From: Streptomyces sedi
GTDB taxonomy: Bacteria; Actinomycetota; Actinomycetes; Streptomycetales; Streptomycetaceae
Assembly: GCF_006335015.1 (NCBI RefSeq)
Contig: NZ_VDGT01000002.1
Coordinates: 186,001-250,000 of the forward strand
Direction of reading: 5' to 3'
Length of the DNA: 64,000 nt
Every line of letters begins with the position of its first letter. The first letter of the stretch is position 1. A model generated the notes under the pieces. The model ran no database searches and was not told the origin of the DNA. It was given only the letters and a program-made list of their open reading frames with translations. This document shows positions 41,315-49,544 of this stretch, in pieces. The position numbers and the translations under genes were made by a program.

Positions 41315-43013
41315 GTGGTGCGGGTCCTCTCCACGGCGGGGGCTGCCCGCCGCTCGTCGTGGTGGCTCGGGCACTGCCGCCGACGGCGAACGTGCTGCCG
41401 GCCACCGAGTCGATGTACACGCCGCCGTTGCTGATGTGGACGACCTTCTGGGCGAACTCGTCCGTCCGGTAGCCGGCTTCGGCGAGCGCCGCCCGCACGC
41501 CGTACGCGATGCGGTCCTGCACCCCTTTGAGGTAGCGGTCGACGTCCATGGACTGGAAGAGCGATCCGGCCGGTTCCGCGGCGAGTTCGCGCACCGAGAC
41601 CGCCGGCCCCTCCGGCAGACCGCGGGCGAACTCGCCGGTCATCCTGCGCCACGCGTGCACGGCGCGACGGCCGAGGGCGACAAGCGCCTCTCCCGGCGCA
41701 CCGGCCATGCGGGTGACGATGTGGACCGCTTTGCCGAAGGCGTTCTGGTGGGCGAACGTGTACGCCTCGTGATGGGCGTCCTTGAAGTCCGCGCGCACGG
41801 GAAACAGCACGTGCGGGGCCACTTCCAGCATCAGCATCTGGCCTTGCGTGTGGACCCGGACGAAGACCGTGACGACCAGTTCCTCCTCCCAGCCGGCCAC
41901 CCCGATCCGCAGGAAGTGCCGGCGCTTCTCGCCGCCCTCCTCGACCGCGTGCGCCCGGTGCAGCTCGAACGACCGCTGGTCGTACGGCGCGTCGTCGCGG
42001 TGGTCCAGGCCCTCCGCCGGGAGGAACACACACTCGTCGATCCGCAGCTGGCGCAGCCGGTCCCGGACGACCTGGCCCTCCCGCTCCGAGACTTCCGCCA
42101 CTTCGCGCAACTGCTCAAGGAACGGGCGCACCGAGGCGAGGACGTCGCCGTTCCCGATCGGCCGCCTCTCCCTCGCCGGGTCGGGGCGCAGCTCGACCGC
42201 CAGGACCCAGGTGTCGTGCGCGACCCCGGCGCCACAGAACGGATGCGCCTCGTGGTACATGACGAGCGGGGCGTGCTGCTCGCGCCGGATGCGGTCCTTC
42301 AGCGCCCGGAGCCTGGGCTCCGCGGCCCACTCGGCCGGATCGATCTCCGCGTCGGGGAAGTGCTCGGGGGACAGCGGGCCCCGCAACACCTCGACGTACC
42401 GCGCCTGTTGTCTGACCACGCACACCGCCATCAGCAGCAGGCTGGCCAGCGCGAGCCACGCCTGCGGGACGCTGAGCTCGTCCGCCCCGGGCGGCGGTTC
42501 GAAGGGCCCCTTGTCGGCCGCGCCGAAGCCGACGTACAGGGTCGCGATCAAGAGATACGCGAGAAGAAGACGACCGGCCCAGCGGAGCCAGAAGGCGAAC
42601 GTGCGACGCCGCCCGGGCGGGTCGGCGGCGGTGCCGCGCATCCGGCGCGCGAAGGACAGCAGCAGTCCGGGAACCACCAGGGCCACCAGCCACCAGCCGG
42701 AGGCCACGACCCCCAGCAGCAGGAGCATCAACACGCACCAGGACCAGAACAGTTCCATGCGTCGGGCCTGCAGGGCGTGGGCCAGGACCCGGGCCGCGTC
42801 GAACCCGAGCGAAGGCGCCACGACCCGGTGCTCCATGCGGTAGAGCTCGTCGATGACCTTGTCCCGGAAGCCCGCGTCCAGATACGTCCCCGCGCAGAGC
42901 AGCCGGCTGGCCTCGCTGGCGTGCGGAGGGAGGCCCCGCGGCGGAGGGGCGCCCCGAGGCGGTGCGGCGGACGGCGGAGGGCGGTTGGGCGGTGGCACAT
43001 AGGCGGAACCCAC
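41304..43013 (-). CDS. Large membrane protein of unknown function with C-terminal STFAVG motif
   Basis: A 569-residue protein I do not recognise. A Pro-rich start (YVPPPNRPPPSAAPPRG) leads to a soluble helix, two pairs of membrane helices at about 88-125 and 155-220, and a 330-residue cytoplasmic region (FCGAGVAHDTWVLAVELRPDP, LRIDECVFLPAEGLDHRDD, AGWEEELVVTVFVRVHTQGQ). The end (VVHISNGGVYIDSVAGSTFAVGGSARAT) shares its motif with the next gene's product. The GTG at 43013 has GGAGGAG five bases before it. First gene of a three-gene unit downstream of a SARP gene. Confidence 0.7.
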   Translation of the reverse strand: MGSAYVPPPNRPPPSAAPPRGAPPPRGLPPHASEASRLLCAGTYLDAGFRDKVIDELYRMEHRVVAPSLGFDAARVLAHALQARRMELFWSWCVLMLLLLGVVASGWWLVALVVPGLLLSFARRMRGTAADPPGRRRTFAFWLRWAGRLLLAYLLIATLYVGFGAADKGPFEPPPGADELSVPQAWLALASLLLMAVCVVRQQARYVEVLRGPLSPEHFPDAEIDPAEWAAEPRLRALKDRIRREQHAPLVMYHEAHPFCGAGVAHDTWVLAVELRPDPARERRPIGNGDVLASVRPFLEQLREVAEVSEREGQVVRDRLRQLRIDECVFLPAEGLDHRDDAPYDQRSFELHRAHAVEEGGEKRRHFLRIGVAGWEEELVVTVFVRVHTQGQMLMLEVAPHVLFPVRADFKDAHHEAYTFAHQNAFGKAVHIVTRMAGAPGEALVALGRRAVHAWRRMTGEFARGLPEGPAVSVRELAAEPAGSLFQSMDVDRYLKGVQDRIAYGVRAALAEAGYRTDEFAQKVVHISNGGVYIDSVAGSTFAVGGSARATTTSGGQPPPWRGPAPHGQ

Positions 43014-43267
43014 GATGCTCCTCCACGTTCGCTGGTGCCGGTCCCGCATACCGAACGGATGGGGACCCTGACGCAACGTTAGTTGGGAAACGGTGGATCG
43101 GCAGCGCTTTCCCGTCTTTGCCTCTCCTTCCCACCACTCCCTCTTCGCCACGACGGGGCAGCGCGTCGAGCCCGGGCGCGTCGCTCCCTTGGGACATCGG
43201 GGTGTCTCCGCGGTGCTGGGGGCTCGGTGACGAGGGGACGTACGTCGGGGGAGTGGCCCGATGGCCG

Positions 43268-44110
43268 TCAGTTGACCGACCAGGTGTGGCTGACGGGGCG
43301 TGTGGCCGCCAGCGGTCTGGTCGGCCGGAGGAGGTCCATCGAGACGAAGTGCGAGACGTCCGTCAGCGAGGGGCTCTCCGTGAGGATGAGGCTCTCCAAC
43401 GCGCGCAACTCGGCGGGGGCGTCCAGGCCGAGCTGGGCGGAGAAGTGTCCCCGCGTGTCGCGGTAGACCGTGAGAGCCTCCGCTCCTCGCCCGCAGCGGT
43501 AGAGGGAGAGCATCAGCTGGATTCTCAGCCTGGTCCGGTAGGGGAACTCCTGGGTGAACTCCAGGAGTTCCGGTACCAACCCCACGTGCTCCCCGACACG
43601 CAGACGCGCGTCGACATGGTTCTCGTAGGCGGTCAGTCGCACCTCCTCGTAACGGGGCAGGACGTTCTCGCGGAACACGTCGCTGGAGAGCTCGGGCAGC
43701 ATCGGCCCGCGCCACAGGGCGAAGGCGGATTCGAAGAGCGGAAGGGCGGTCCGGTCGGGGGCGTCCTTGGCCTGGCACGTCAGCCGTTCGAACCGCACGA
43801 GGTCCAGCGAGCCGTCCCCCGTCGTCAGGCGATAACCGTCCCCGACGGTCAGGAGGCGGGCGTGGTCGGCCGTCAGCCCGTTCTCCCGAAAGGTTTGCCG
43901 GAGCCGCGAGACGTGTGTGCGGAGGGAGTTCGTCGGGGACGCGGGTGGATCGTCTCCCCAGAGGAGGCGGGTGATGCGGCCCCGGGAGACCGGTTTTCCG
44001 CGTGCCAGCAGCAGAATGCCCAGAACCGCTCGACGCTGAGGCGGGCCGGCGTCGATATGCCTTCCGTGATGGACGATCTCCAACGGGCCGAGGACGCGCC
44101 AGTTGACCAT
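43268..44110 (-). CDS. SARP/AfsR-type regulator (HTH plus BTAD domain)
   Basis: A 280-residue Streptomyces antibiotic regulatory protein. Residues 1-95 are an OmpR-like winged helix (VNWRVLGPLEIVHHGRHIDAGPPQRRAVLGILLL, SLRTHVSRLRQTF); residues 100-245 are the bacterial transcriptional activation domain (FERLTCQAKD, WRGPMLPELSSDVF, RIQLMLSLYRCGRGAEALTVYRDTR). SARPs usually activate nearby biosynthetic or regulatory genes. The ATG at 44110 follows GGAAGG. No biosynthetic cluster lies here; the adjacent three-gene unknown operon may be its target. Three 11-base repeats lie upstream. Confidence 0.9.
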   Translation of the reverse strand: MVNWRVLGPLEIVHHGRHIDAGPPQRRAVLGILLLARGKPVSRGRITRLLWGDDPPASPTNSLRTHVSRLRQTFRENGLTADHARLLTVGDGYRLTTGDGSLDLVRFERLTCQAKDAPDRTALPLFESAFALWRGPMLPELSSDVFRENVLPRYEEVRLTAYENHVDARLRVGEHVGLVPELLEFTQEFPYRTRLRIQLMLSLYRCGRGAEALTVYRDTRGHFSAQLGLDAPAELRALESLILTESPSLTDVSHFVSMDLLRPTRPLAATRPVSHTWSVN

Positions 44111-44241
44111 GTTGCCTTCCAGCCTTCCGGACGAGTGAGCGAGAGGGAACGTCGTCTGTCGCCGACGCGAAGCCGACACCGGGGCCGCCGGGGCCACCGG
44201 GGCCTGCCGCACCGCCGTGGCCGAACCCACTCTGCCGCCCG

Positions 44242-44274
44242 CCTCTTACCAAGCGCTTACCAAGCGCTTCTCAA
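44242..44274 (-). promoter_or_regulatory. Three 11-bp direct repeats, candidate SARP box
   Basis: On the minus strand TTGAGAAGCGC, TTGGTAAGCGC and TTGGTAAGAGG follow one another without gaps. SARP proteins bind heptameric direct repeats repeated every 11 bases, so this is a plausible autoregulatory site about 130 bases before the SARP start. Confidence 0.6.
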
Positions 44275-44471
44275 CCCCGCGACAAACGCCAGGACAACGC
44301 CACGACATCGCCACCGAGCCGACGCGGCGGCACGGTTCAGACGTCGTCGAGCCGGCGATCCGAGCCCCGGCCCCCGGGGCCGCTCATGAGGGGGGGACGC
44401 CGAGGGCGGAGGGCGGTGCCGGCCCGCTTCCGTGCGGGAAAGCGGGGAAAGGGGCGATGCGCCCGGTCCGT

Positions 44472-44477
44472 TACCCT
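44472..44477 (+). promoter_or_regulatory. -10 element of a leaderless VOC-gene transcript
   Basis: TACCCT lies seven bases before the ATG at 44485, with no SD in between, as for leaderless Streptomyces genes. No clear -35. Confidence 0.45.
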
Positions 44478-44484
44478 GCGACGC

Positions 44485-44922
44485 ATGGCCATCAGACTTG
44501 AGAACGTCGGCATCGCGGTGCGGGATCTCGAAGCGGCGATCTCCTTCTTCACCGACCTCGGCCTCACGGTCGTCGGTCGTGACACGGTCAGCGGCGAGTG
44601 GACCGAGACCGCCGTCGGCCTGGACGGCAACCATGCCCACATCGCCATGCTCCAGACGCCGGACGGCAACGGCCGCCTCGAACTCTTCGAGTACGTGCAC
44701 CCGGAGGCGATCGAGACGGAGCCCACGCTTCCCCACGAGATCGGGATGCACCGCGTCGCCTTCTCGGTCGACGACCTCGACGAGGCCCTTGAGGTGGCGG
44801 CGCGGCACGGATGCCGTCCGCTGCGCGGGGTGGCGACCTACGGGGACGTCTACCGGCTCACCTATCTCCGCGGCCCCAGCGGCATCCTGGTGATGCTCGC
44901 CGAGGAGCTGGGGAAGGGCTGA
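44485..44922 (+). CDS. VOC family (glyoxalase/dioxygenase superfamily) protein
   Basis: A 145-residue vicinal-oxygen-chelate protein with two beta-alpha-beta-beta-beta modules: RLENVGIAVRDLEAAISFFTDLGL (1-30) and MHRVAFSVDDLDEALEVAARHG (90-115). Metal ligands would be Glu in LELFEYVHP and Glu in MLAEELG, whereas the usual first-module histidine is replaced (NVGIAV). The substrate is unknown; bleomycin-resistance and epimerase functions are possible for this fold. Probably leaderless. Confidence 0.85.
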   Translation: MAIRLENVGIAVRDLEAAISFFTDLGLTVVGRDTVSGEWTETAVGLDGNHAHIAMLQTPDGNGRLELFEYVHPEAIETEPTLPHEIGMHRVAFSVDDLDEALEVAARHGCRPLRGVATYGDVYRLTYLRGPSGILVMLAEELGKG

Positions 44923-44957
44923 ACGGCTGGCCGTTCGCCCCGGGGCGTTCCCGCGGT

Positions 44958-45473
44958 TCAGGGCGCGCGCGGTCGCAGCCGCACGATCAGCAGGTCGGCT
45001 CGGCCTTCGAACCGCTGCGCGATCTCGGTGAAGTCGTCCTCGGGCATCGCGTGGTCGCCCTCCTCCAGGAAACGCGAGAGGACACGGAACTCCGCCGCCG
45101 TGTCGTGCCGCTCGGTGGAGGCGCCGAACGCCAGCAGCGTGCCGTCCGTCGCGTGCTCCGGCGCGTAGGGACTCCAGCGCGACGCCTCCAGGCGCGCGCG
45201 TTCCTCCTCCAGCACCCGGGAGGCGTCCTCGGCGTGGTGGTCGAGCACCAGGTAGGTGATCTCGTAGGCGTCGGCGCCGGTGGGGTTCGAGGTCTCGACG
45301 GTGTGCAGCACCTCGGCCGAGCCGACCGCCTCGGCACGGCCCTCCCGCGTGACTCCGGCCGGACCGTCGGTCCGCACGTGCCAGAGCAGGCCGACCAGCA
45401 GGTACATCGTCAACAGCAGCGTGAGACCGAGCCCCACCCCGATGCCGACGCTGCGCGCCACCCGCACGGTCAT
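44958..45473 (-). CDS. Single-pass membrane protein, function unknown
   Basis: A 171-residue protein: a short basic N-terminus, one membrane helix at 8-32 (SVGIGVGLGLTLLLTMYLLVGLL) and an extracytoplasmic domain with EVLHTVETSNPTGADAYEITYLVLDHHAEDASRVLEEERARLEAS. The composition suggests a compact alpha/beta domain. Not recognised. The ATG at 45473 is preferred because it directly precedes the membrane segment. Convergent with the VOC gene, divergent from the dienelactone hydrolase gene. Confidence 0.65.
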   Translation of the reverse strand: MTVRVARSVGIGVGLGLTLLLTMYLLVGLLWHVRTDGPAGVTREGRAEAVGSAEVLHTVETSNPTGADAYEITYLVLDHHAEDASRVLEEERARLEASRWSPYAPEHATDGTLLAFGASTERHDTAAEFRVLSRFLEEGDHAMPEDDFTEIAQRFEGRADLLIVRLRPRAP

Positions 45474-45683
45474 GTGGTGCCCCCGGAAGACCTCCCGGCC
45501 CCGGCTTCGCCTTCTCGCCGCCGTCGGGGTGTTGTTCCTCGCACGTGGCGAAGGTAGTACCCACCGCGTCAAGGGAGCAACGGGGCGTTACGGAAGTCGC
45601 GGGCACGCGCGCACGTTTCGGCCAGGTGTGCGCGGTGGGCGCTAGGGGCGGTGGGGCAGCCGTGGCAGTGGACAGGAGAGTGG

Positions 45684-46418
45684 ATGACCGTCAAGACGCT
45701 GCGGATCCCGACCGCCGACGGCCCGGCCGGCGCCTTCGCCGCGTTCCCGGACGGCGGGGGGCGGCATCCGGGGGTGCTGATGTACGCGGACGCCTTCGGC
45801 GACCGGCCGGTGCTGCGGGAGCTGGCCGGCGAGTTGGCCGGGCACGGGTACTACGTGCTGGTCCCGGAGTACCTGTTCAGGAACGGTCGGGCGCCGCTGG
45901 TCGCGTTGCCCGAGTACATCGGGGAGGACGAGAGGCCCGGGCTGCTGGCCGAGTTGATGCCGTTGATCGAGGCGCACTCGGCCGAGCGGACGCGGCGGGA
46001 CGCCGACGCCTGGCTCGCGTTCCTCGCCGACCAGCCCGAGGTCGCCGCCGGGCCGGTCGGGGTGACCGGCTACTGCTTCGGTGGCCTGCTGGCGGTCAGG
46101 ACCGCCGCTGCCCGTCCGGAACGCGTGGCGGCCCTGGCCGCGTCCCACGCCCCCGTGGCGGCCGACGGGCCGGGAACCCTGGCGAAGATCACCGCCCGGG
46201 CCCACTTCGGCCACGCCGCGAGCGACCTGACCCCCGAGGCTCTGGCGGAGCTCAACCGGGACCTGGAGGCCGCGGGGTTCGACCACACCTCGGAGATCTA
46301 TCCGGGCACGGTCCACGGGTTCACCATGCGCGACACCGCGGCCTTCGACCCGGCGGGGCTGCGCCGCCACTGGGACCGGCTGATCCCGCTTCTTGACGGG
46401 GCGTTGGGCGGCGGCTGA
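45684..46418 (+). CDS. Dienelactone hydrolase family protein
   Basis: A 244-residue alpha/beta hydrolase of the dienelactone hydrolase family, which opens lactone or ester substrates with a cysteine nucleophile. The Cys is in VTGYCFGGLLAV near residue 125, the Asp probably in HFGHAASDLTP near residue 176, and the His in TVHGFTMRD near residue 209. The ATG at 45684 has CAGGAGAG before it. No catechol pathway genes are nearby, so it may serve a broad detoxifying role. Confidence 0.88.
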   Translation: MTVKTLRIPTADGPAGAFAAFPDGGGRHPGVLMYADAFGDRPVLRELAGELAGHGYYVLVPEYLFRNGRAPLVALPEYIGEDERPGLLAELMPLIEAHSAERTRRDADAWLAFLADQPEVAAGPVGVTGYCFGGLLAVRTAAARPERVAALAASHAPVAADGPGTLAKITARAHFGHAASDLTPEALAELNRDLEAAGFDHTSEIYPGTVHGFTMRDTAAFDPAGLRRHWDRLIPLLDGALGGG

Positions 46419-46523
46419 GCGCGCGGAACGCGGGCGGCGGCTCGGAGGGAACGCGGGCGGCGGCGGGGCCCGTGAGGGGAGGCTCGGGACCGGGCCCGGC
46501 CGGCCGGACAGCCGACTGGCCGT

Positions 46524-47087
46524 TCAGCTGTCCTCGCGGGGGATCATCACCACCGACAGAAAGTCGACCGCGTCCGAGCCCGCCTCGAACGCGTAGGGCG
46601 AGCCGCTGGGGATCGCCGCTGACTCGTTCGCCTCGGTGAGGAACGCGGTGGCGGCGGAGCGGACACGCAGCACGCCCTGGGAGACGTGCACCATCGAGTC
46701 GGGGGCGCCCGGCGTCGGGGTCACCCCGTAGCTGTCGTCGCCGGTGATGTGCCACTTCCACAGTTCGACCGAGACATGGCTCGTCTCCGACGCCTTGAGC
46801 AGATATGCCCAGCTGCCGTTCGGAGTTGACCAGACCTTGACCGCGTCGGACGAGGGTGCGCCGATCATGCCGACGAGCGCCGCGAACGTGGTGCCGAGGG
46901 CCGCCGCGATGCGGTCGACCGTGCCGAGGCTGGGGTTGGCCTGGCCGAGTTCGATCTGGGTGAGCATCCGCCGGCTGACCTCGCTGCGTTGCGCGAGGTG
47001 GGCGACGCTCTCGCCGGACGCCGACCGCAGCGCGCGGATGCGCCGGCCCACGAGGACGGCCACCTCGGGCCGGATGCGTTCGGCCAT
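46524..47087 (-). CDS. XRE-family regulator with C-terminal cupin-like sensor domain
   Basis: A 187-residue regulator. Residues 8-65 form an XRE helix-turn-helix (RRIRALRSASGESVAHLAQRSEVSRRMLTQIELGQANPSLGTVDRIA); residues 75-187 are a small cupin barrel (VKVWSTPNGSWAYLLKAS, HVSQGVLRVRSAA). Such regulators usually control a divergent transporter or amidase gene. The ATG at 47087 is chosen; the intergenic space to the MFS gene contains a 12-base palindrome likely to be its operator. Confidence 0.88.
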   Translation of the reverse strand: MAERIRPEVAVLVGRRIRALRSASGESVAHLAQRSEVSRRMLTQIELGQANPSLGTVDRIAAALGTTFAALVGMIGAPSSDAVKVWSTPNGSWAYLLKASETSHVSVELWKWHITGDDSYGVTPTPGAPDSMVHVSQGVLRVRSAATAFLTEANESAAIPSGSPYAFEAGSDAVDFLSVVMIPREDS

Positions 47088-47152
47088 GCGTTCTCGCCCT
47101 CGTTCCCGCCTGGTTCCGTCTCGAACAACCGCGTCGACGGACCCCCGGGTGG

Positions 47153-47164
47153 GCACTATAGTGC
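47153..47164. promoter_or_regulatory. Perfect palindrome between XRE-cupin and MFS genes
   Basis: GCACTATAGTGC, a perfect 12-base palindrome embedded in GGGCACTATAGTGCTC, lies midway between the divergent starts and contains a TATAGT that could serve as -10 box. It is a likely operator for the XRE-cupin regulator. Confidence 0.6.
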
Positions 47165-47228
47165 TCACGTGGGGGGTGCGCTCGGAGGACCGGCCGCACG
47201 CACACCTCTGGTGAGAAGTGAGGCTCCG

Positions 47229-48494
47229 ATGGTCCGAACCGCCGCCCCTCACCCGGGCGTCCCGGGGCAGGGGGCCCGCGCGTCCCGTTCCCGGCTCGAC
47301 ATCCTACGGTGGCAGGCGGGCTGCGGAACGTTCAACGTCCCCCAGGCCGCGGCGCCGATCGCGTTCGCGCTGATCGCGCTGCCCCTCACGGGCACGGCCG
47401 AGTCCGGCGCGGCGCTGGTCCTCGCGATGACGGCGGCGCAGGTGCTCGGGGCCGTTCCCGTGGCGCGCGTCGGGCGGCGGTTCGACGGCGTGCGCTATCT
47501 GCGCGCACTCATCGGCGTCCGCGCGCTCGCCCTCGCGGCCGTCACGCTCCTCGCCGCGGTGAAGGCCCCGTTCGTGCTCGTGGTCGCCGCGGTGGTCGCC
47601 GCCGGGGTCGTCAACGGCGCGGCGTACGGCTACATGCGGCTGCTGCTCAACTATCTCGTCGAACCGGCGGGCCTGCCCCGGGCGTTGGGCGTGGCCGCGA
47701 CGCTGACCGAGCTCTGCTTCGCGCTGTCCCCCGTGCTCGCCTCGCTGCTCGGCGCGGTCTCGCCCGCGGCGACGATGGCGGTCGTCACCGTGCTGGGGCT
47801 CGGCCCGCTCTTCCTGATGCCGCGCGTCCCCGAGGCGTGCGGGCTCCAGGTCAACGAGGTGGGCCGCCCGCGGGTGCGAGTGCCGAGGGCGGCGTTCCTC
47901 TGGCTGTTCTGCGCCTGCGCGAGCGGTTCGGCCGCCGCCGCCGTGGAGGTCGGCGCGGTGCCGTTCGCGCTGGCCTTCGGGCTGGAGCCGGCGTGGGCCT
48001 TCCTGTTCGCGCTGACGCTGTGCGTCGGCTCGGTCATGGGCGGCATCTGGGTCAGTGTGCGCAACCGGAAGCCCACGCCCCGGAGGGTCGTCGCCTATCT
48101 CGCGGCGATGTCCGGCGGTTCGGCACTGGTGCTCGCCGGCGGGCACCTCGCGGTGACCCTCGCCGGTGCCGCCGTCGTCGGGCTCTTTCTGCCGATGCTG
48201 AGCACGTTCTACTCCCTCGCCCTGGACGAACTCTCGCCCCCCGGCAGGCGGGCGGAGATGTTCGCGCTTCAGCGCACCGCGAGCTCGCTCGGCATCATGG
48301 CGATCAGCGGGCTGCTGGCGCTGTTCGGGTTGCGGGCGGCGCTCACCATGAGTCTCGTGCTGCTGCTGACGGCGTGCGCGCTGGCGGCGGCGCACGCGGC
48401 GGGGCTCGCGCGCCCGGCGCGCGCGGAGGTCACCGACGCCGGTCCCGGGGCTCTCGCCGCGAGGCGGAGCCCGGGGCGTTCGACCAGGGCCTAA
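47229..48494 (+). CDS. MFS transporter
   Basis: A 421-residue, roughly 12-helix major facilitator exporter or importer. Helices are clear (PIAFALIALPLTGTAESG, LVVAAVVAAGVVNGAAYGYM, LFALFGLRAALTMSLVLLL). Motif-A-like basic residues occur as RVGRRFDGVRY. The substrate cannot be told. Divergent from the XRE-cupin gene, which probably represses it; the ATG at 47229 has GTGAGG upstream. The C-terminal 35 residues form an Ala/Arg-rich cytoplasmic tail. Confidence 0.88.
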   Translation: MVRTAAPHPGVPGQGARASRSRLDILRWQAGCGTFNVPQAAAPIAFALIALPLTGTAESGAALVLAMTAAQVLGAVPVARVGRRFDGVRYLRALIGVRALALAAVTLLAAVKAPFVLVVAAVVAAGVVNGAAYGYMRLLLNYLVEPAGLPRALGVAATLTELCFALSPVLASLLGAVSPAATMAVVTVLGLGPLFLMPRVPEACGLQVNEVGRPRVRVPRAAFLWLFCACASGSAAAAVEVGAVPFALAFGLEPAWAFLFALTLCVGSVMGGIWVSVRNRKPTPRRVVAYLAAMSGGSALVLAGGHLAVTLAGAAVVGLFLPMLSTFYSLALDELSPPGRRAEMFALQRTASSLGIMAISGLLALFGLRAALTMSLVLLLTACALAAAHAAGLARPARAEVTDAGPGALAARRSPGRSTRA

Positions 48495-48581
48495 GGGTGG
48501 AGGCGGTCTAGGACCTGCCGGTTCCATCGGCTCAGCGGGTCTCCGCCGTGTGGCCGATCACGGGGGTGGTGGTCCACTGGT

Positions 48582-48587
48582 TAGCTT
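48582..48587 (+). promoter_or_regulatory. -10 element of a leaderless N-acetyltransferase transcript
   Basis: TAGCTT stands six bases before the ATG at 48594 and no ribosome site is present, which fits a leaderless message. Confidence 0.45.
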
Positions 48588-48593
48588 CCACTC

Positions 48594-49418
48594 ATGTCTG
48601 ACGAACAACGGTTCGAACTCGACGCCTATCTCGACCGGATCGGCTGGCGGGGCGCGCGTTCCCCCGACCTGTCAACCTTGCGCGGGGTGCACCGCGCGCA
48701 GCTGCTGGCCATCCCGTTCGAGAACCTGGACCCGCTGCGCGGCACCGTTCCGTCCCTCGAACTCGACGACCTCACCGCCAAGTTGGTGCACCGCCGGCGC
48801 GGTGGCTACTGCTTCGAGCACAACCTGCTGCTGGCCGGGGCGCTCCGGGCGATGGGCTTCGACGTGACGGTGCTCAGCGGGCGGGTGGTGGTCGGGGCGG
48901 AACGGTTCGCGAGCCGGCCACGCGTGCACGCGCTGCTGCTGGTGCGGGCGGCCGACGACCCGCGGATCCACCTCGGGGACGTCGGCTTCGGGAGCATCGG
49001 CGCCCTGCCGGAACCGGTGCCGCTGGTACCGGACGTGGAATTCCACGCCGACGCGCGGCGGCACCGGCTGGTAAAGCTGCCGCACGAGGGGCCGTCGCCG
49101 CAGTGGGCGCTCCAGGCGTGGCAGGAGAACGAATGGCGGGCGCAACTCGCGTTCACCGAGGAGCCGTTCGAGGTGTCCGACCTGGTGACCCAGAACTGGT
49201 ATGCCGCCACCTACCCCAACTCTCCGTTTGTCCAGCGCCCACTGGTCCAGCGGACGCGCGTCGGCGCCCATCTGCTGCTGGACGGCCGGACGTTGACCGA
49301 GACGAGCGACGACGGGGCGGTCACCCGGCGGGAGTTGGCCGACGAGGCGGAGGTGCGGCTGGCGCTGGACGGGGAGTTCGGGATCGACGTGCCGGAGGGC
49401 ATGGTGCTGCTGCCCTGA
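48594..49418 (+). CDS. nat: Arylamine N-acetyltransferase
   Basis: A 274-residue NAT family enzyme that moves acetyl from acetyl-CoA to arylamines or hydrazines, or closes amide bonds in natural products. The catalytic triad is visible: Cys73 in RGGYCFEHN, His112 in RPRVHALLLV and Asp129 in LGDVGFGS. The N-terminal LDAYLDRIGW and QLLAIPFENLD are family landmarks, and the length is standard. It stands alone between the MFS gene and a convergent membrane protein gene. Confidence 0.95.
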   Translation: MSDEQRFELDAYLDRIGWRGARSPDLSTLRGVHRAQLLAIPFENLDPLRGTVPSLELDDLTAKLVHRRRGGYCFEHNLLLAGALRAMGFDVTVLSGRVVVGAERFASRPRVHALLLVRAADDPRIHLGDVGFGSIGALPEPVPLVPDVEFHADARRHRLVKLPHEGPSPQWALQAWQENEWRAQLAFTEEPFEVSDLVTQNWYAATYPNSPFVQRPLVQRTRVGAHLLLDGRTLTETSDDGAVTRRELADEAEVRLALDGEFGIDVPEGMVLLP

Positions 49419-49432
49419 TGCGGCAGGGCCTA

Positions 49433-49540
49433 CCGGGACCGCCTGCCGCGCCCGGGACCGCCTGCCGCGCCCGGGACCGCCTGCCGCGCCCGGGGCGGAC
49501 GGCGGTGGCGGGCGGTGGCAGGCGGTGGCAGGCGGTGGAG
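49433..49540. repeat. Tandem repeats after the N-acetyltransferase gene
   Basis: Three exact 19-base units (CCGGGACCGCCTGCCGCGC) run from 49433 to about 49489, followed by three to four GGCGGTGGCA decamers from 49501 to 49540. They fill the gap between convergent genes; no terminator hairpin is evident. Confidence 0.9.
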
Positions 49541-49544
49541 AGAG

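Larger units (their letters stand above)
44111..44484. other. Intergenic region between the divergent SARP and VOC genes
   Basis: A 374-base gap. It holds the three 11-base repeats listed separately and, at its right end, the -10 box of the VOC protein gene. Nothing else convincing was found. Confidence 0.5.

Noticed and set aside
33666..44110. A secondary-metabolite cluster suggested by the SARP gene
   Set aside because: No polyketide, peptide synthetase, terpene or RiPP biosynthetic enzymes are present around it.
41304..44252. Reading the membrane protein at 41304 as a 982-residue protein
   Set aside because: The extra N-terminal part is antisense to nothing sensible and overlaps the SARP gene in another frame; GGAGGAG before the GTG at 43013 marks the real start.
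49433..49540. 19-mer repeats as CRISPR or attachment site
   Set aside because: Repeats are directly adjacent without spacers, and no integrase lies nearby.
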